Assembly (NCBI GenBank): GCA_902773445.1
Contig: CACYEU010000262.1
Coordinates: 1-5,915, forward strand
DNA from: an uncultured Lachnospiraceae bacterium
GTDB lineage: Bacteria; Bacillota; Clostridia; Lachnospirales; Lachnospiraceae
DNA: 5,915 bases
Direction: 5' to 3'
This document shows, one piece after another, positions 4,981-5,915 of the stretch. Under the pieces are notes generated by a model. The model was not told where the DNA came from. It made no database searches and saw only the letters and a list, made by a program, of their open reading frames with translations. Position 1 is the stretch's first letter. Every line of letters begins with the position of its first letter. A program made the translations under genes and the position numbers.

Positions 4981-5358
4981 ATGCATTTACAGGAATCAGG
5001 TGAAATGTATCTTGAGACGATCTATGTTCTTTCGCAGAATCATGAGGTCGTCCGTTCGCTCGATGTCGCTAACCATATGGGTTTTTCGAAGCCGAGCGTC
5101 AGCCGCGCAGTCGGTATATTAAAGGACGGAGGCTATCTCAGGACAAATGAAAAAGGCCATCTGCTGCTGACCGATTCCGGCCTTGAAATTGCCTCTAAGA
5201 TCTATGAGCGCCACACGGTCCTGGCAGATCTTCTCAAAGGACTCGGTGTGAGCGAACAGACTGCGATCGACGACGCGTGCCGTGTCGAACACTATATCAG
5301 CGACGAGTCATTTAATGCGATCAAGAAACATATAGCAGAAAGACACTCTCAGCAATAA
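4981..5358 (+). CDS. DtxR-family metal-dependent transcriptional repressor, short form
   Basis: Predicted cytoplasmic regulator that binds DNA when loaded with Fe(II) or a similar ion. The winged helix-turn-helix covers roughly residues 8-65, with the recognition region around GFSKPSVSRAVGILKDGGYL (34-53); the dimerisation domain runs from 68 to about 120. Alignment with DtxR places the primary metal ligands at M9 (DtxR M10), C100 (C102), E103 (E105) and H104 (H106); MntR has Asp and Glu at the first two positions, so the iron type is favoured. In the ancillary site H78 matches H79, but E83 and H98 are replaced by A82 and I96. At 125 residues it lacks the SH3-like C-terminal domain of DtxR/IdeR. 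The ATG follows AAGGAG (4967-4972) by 8 nt. The stop is 3 nt before the feoA-feoB start, so it very likely regulates iron uptake and itself. Confidence 0.93.
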   Translation: MHLQESGEMYLETIYVLSQNHEVVRSLDVANHMGFSKPSVSRAVGILKDGGYLRTNEKGHLLLTDSGLEIASKIYERHTVLADLLKGLGVSEQTAIDDACRVEHYISDESFNAIKKHIAERHSQQ

Positions 5359-5361
5359 TCT

Positions 5362-5915
5362 ATGCATCTTTTAAGCGATCTCAAAAAGGGTCAGCGCGCG
5401 ACTGTCACGCATGTCGGCGGAGAAGGCGCTCTGCGTCAGCATTTTCTCGATATGGGAATCATTCCGGGGGTCTCGATCAGAGTTGAAAAATACGCTCCGA
5501 TGGGGGATCCGGTCGAAGTGCGTATTCATCAGTTTGAACTGACTCTTCGTCTGTCGGAAGCCTCCAAGATCACTGTCGAGAATATCACGGATGCAGACGC
5601 GGACCCGGATACCGGCAAATTGACTGCCGAAGCGCTGACGCAGCGCCAGCGCGAGGACTATCTCCGCAGAAAGACATTCCTGCACCCCGGTCTCGGCGAG
5701 GAAGGCAAGTATCACGACAAGGAAAACGAAGATCCTCTTCCCGACGGAACTAAGCTGACATTTGCGCTGGCCGGAAACCAGAACAGCGGAAAGACAACGC
5801 TGTTCAATGCGCTGACCGGATCAAATCAGCATGTCGGCAACTTTCCGGGCGTGACTGTCGACCAGAAGATCGGACAGATCATCGGCCATCCGGATACGCA
5901 GATCGTCGATCTGCC
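5362..5915 (+). CDS. feoB: FeoA-FeoB fused ferrous iron transporter, N-terminal 184 residues (3' end outside window)
   Basis: Ferrous iron importer of the inner membrane; this part is all cytoplasmic. Residues 1-73 are a FeoA SH3-like domain (LSDLKKGQRATVTHVGG, then RQHFLDMGIIPGVSI and a VEVRIHQFELTLRL strand). Residues 74-130 form a charged linker containing HPGLGEEGKYHDK (108-120). The FeoB G domain begins at about 131, with G1 P-loop GNQNSGKT (138-145), the G2 region HVGNFPGVTVDQK (157-169) and the start of G3 (VDLP) at the window edge. The usual third residue of the P-loop in Proteobacteria is Pro; Gln is, to my knowledge, common in clostridial FeoB. FeoA and FeoB are in one uninterrupted frame. 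The ATG at 5362 lies 3 nt after the regulator's stop and has no good Shine-Dalgarno, so translation probably depends on coupling to the upstream gene. Confidence 0.95.
   Translation, partial: MHLLSDLKKGQRATVTHVGGEGALRQHFLDMGIIPGVSIRVEKYAPMGDPVEVRIHQFELTLRLSEASKITVENITDADADPDTGKLTAEALTQRQREDYLRRKTFLHPGLGEEGKYHDKENEDPLPDGTKLTFALAGNQNSGKTTLFNALTGSNQHVGNFPGVTVDQKIGQIIGHPDTQIVDL

Noticed and set aside
5371..5715. 114-residue minus-strand reading frame opposite feoA-feoB
   Set aside because: It is antisense to the clear FeoA domain and lacks a start signal of its own.
1..5915. CRISPR arrays, insertion sequences, toxin-antitoxin pairs or phage genes
   Set aside because: No repeated spacer-sized units, transposase motifs, target duplications or defence-type genes are visible; the clean tRNA 3' flank shows no attachment-site duplicate within the window.

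Overview
The window looks like an ordinary chromosomal segment of a Bacillota bacterium, most likely a clostridial relative of moderate G+C (roughly half by eye). The evidence is: strong GGAGG-type ribosome binding sites with occasional GTG and TTG starts, near-consensus sigma-A promoters, an elongator tRNA-Met resembling the Bacillus form, a cysE-cysS pair, and a one-piece FeoA-FeoB iron transporter. I see no insertion sequence, phage gene, CRISPR array or clear horizontal-transfer scar. No exotic system stands out; the most interesting parts are regulatory.

Region 1 (1-3076, minus strand) is one tightly packed transcription unit read right to left: promoter (3048-3076), a 91-residue two-helix membrane protein, ispF (isoprenoid precursor synthesis), an Eis-like GNAT acetyltransferase, cysE (serine O-acetyltransferase) and cysS (cysteinyl-tRNA synthetase, cut by the window edge). 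Neighbouring genes overlap by 7-44 nt or are separated by only 8 nt. CysE makes the precursor of cysteine and CysS charges tRNA with cysteine, so the last two genes form a functional pair.

Region 2 (3105-3274, plus strand) holds a tRNA-Met(CAT) gene with a consensus promoter and a hairpin terminator with T/A runs on both sides. That terminator probably also serves the gene arriving from the other strand.

Region 3 (3294-4916, minus strand) contains three separately arranged genes: a cyclase/kynurenine-formamidase-like metal hydrolase, a 76-residue single-helix membrane protein with a very acidic tail (own promoter and terminator), and a HdeD/DUF308 six-helix membrane protein (own promoter).

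Region 4 (4911-5915, plus strand) is an iron module divergent from the HdeD gene: a short DtxR-family repressor followed after 3 nt by an feoA-feoB fusion that runs off the window. The repressor keeps the iron-type metal ligands (Met, Cys, Glu, His) but has no C-terminal SH3-like domain, while the transporter begins with FeoA, itself an SH3-like fold. The candidate -35 boxes of the two divergent promoters are the two arms of one inverted repeat, TTTCAA-CA-TTGAAA, a plausible shared operator site.
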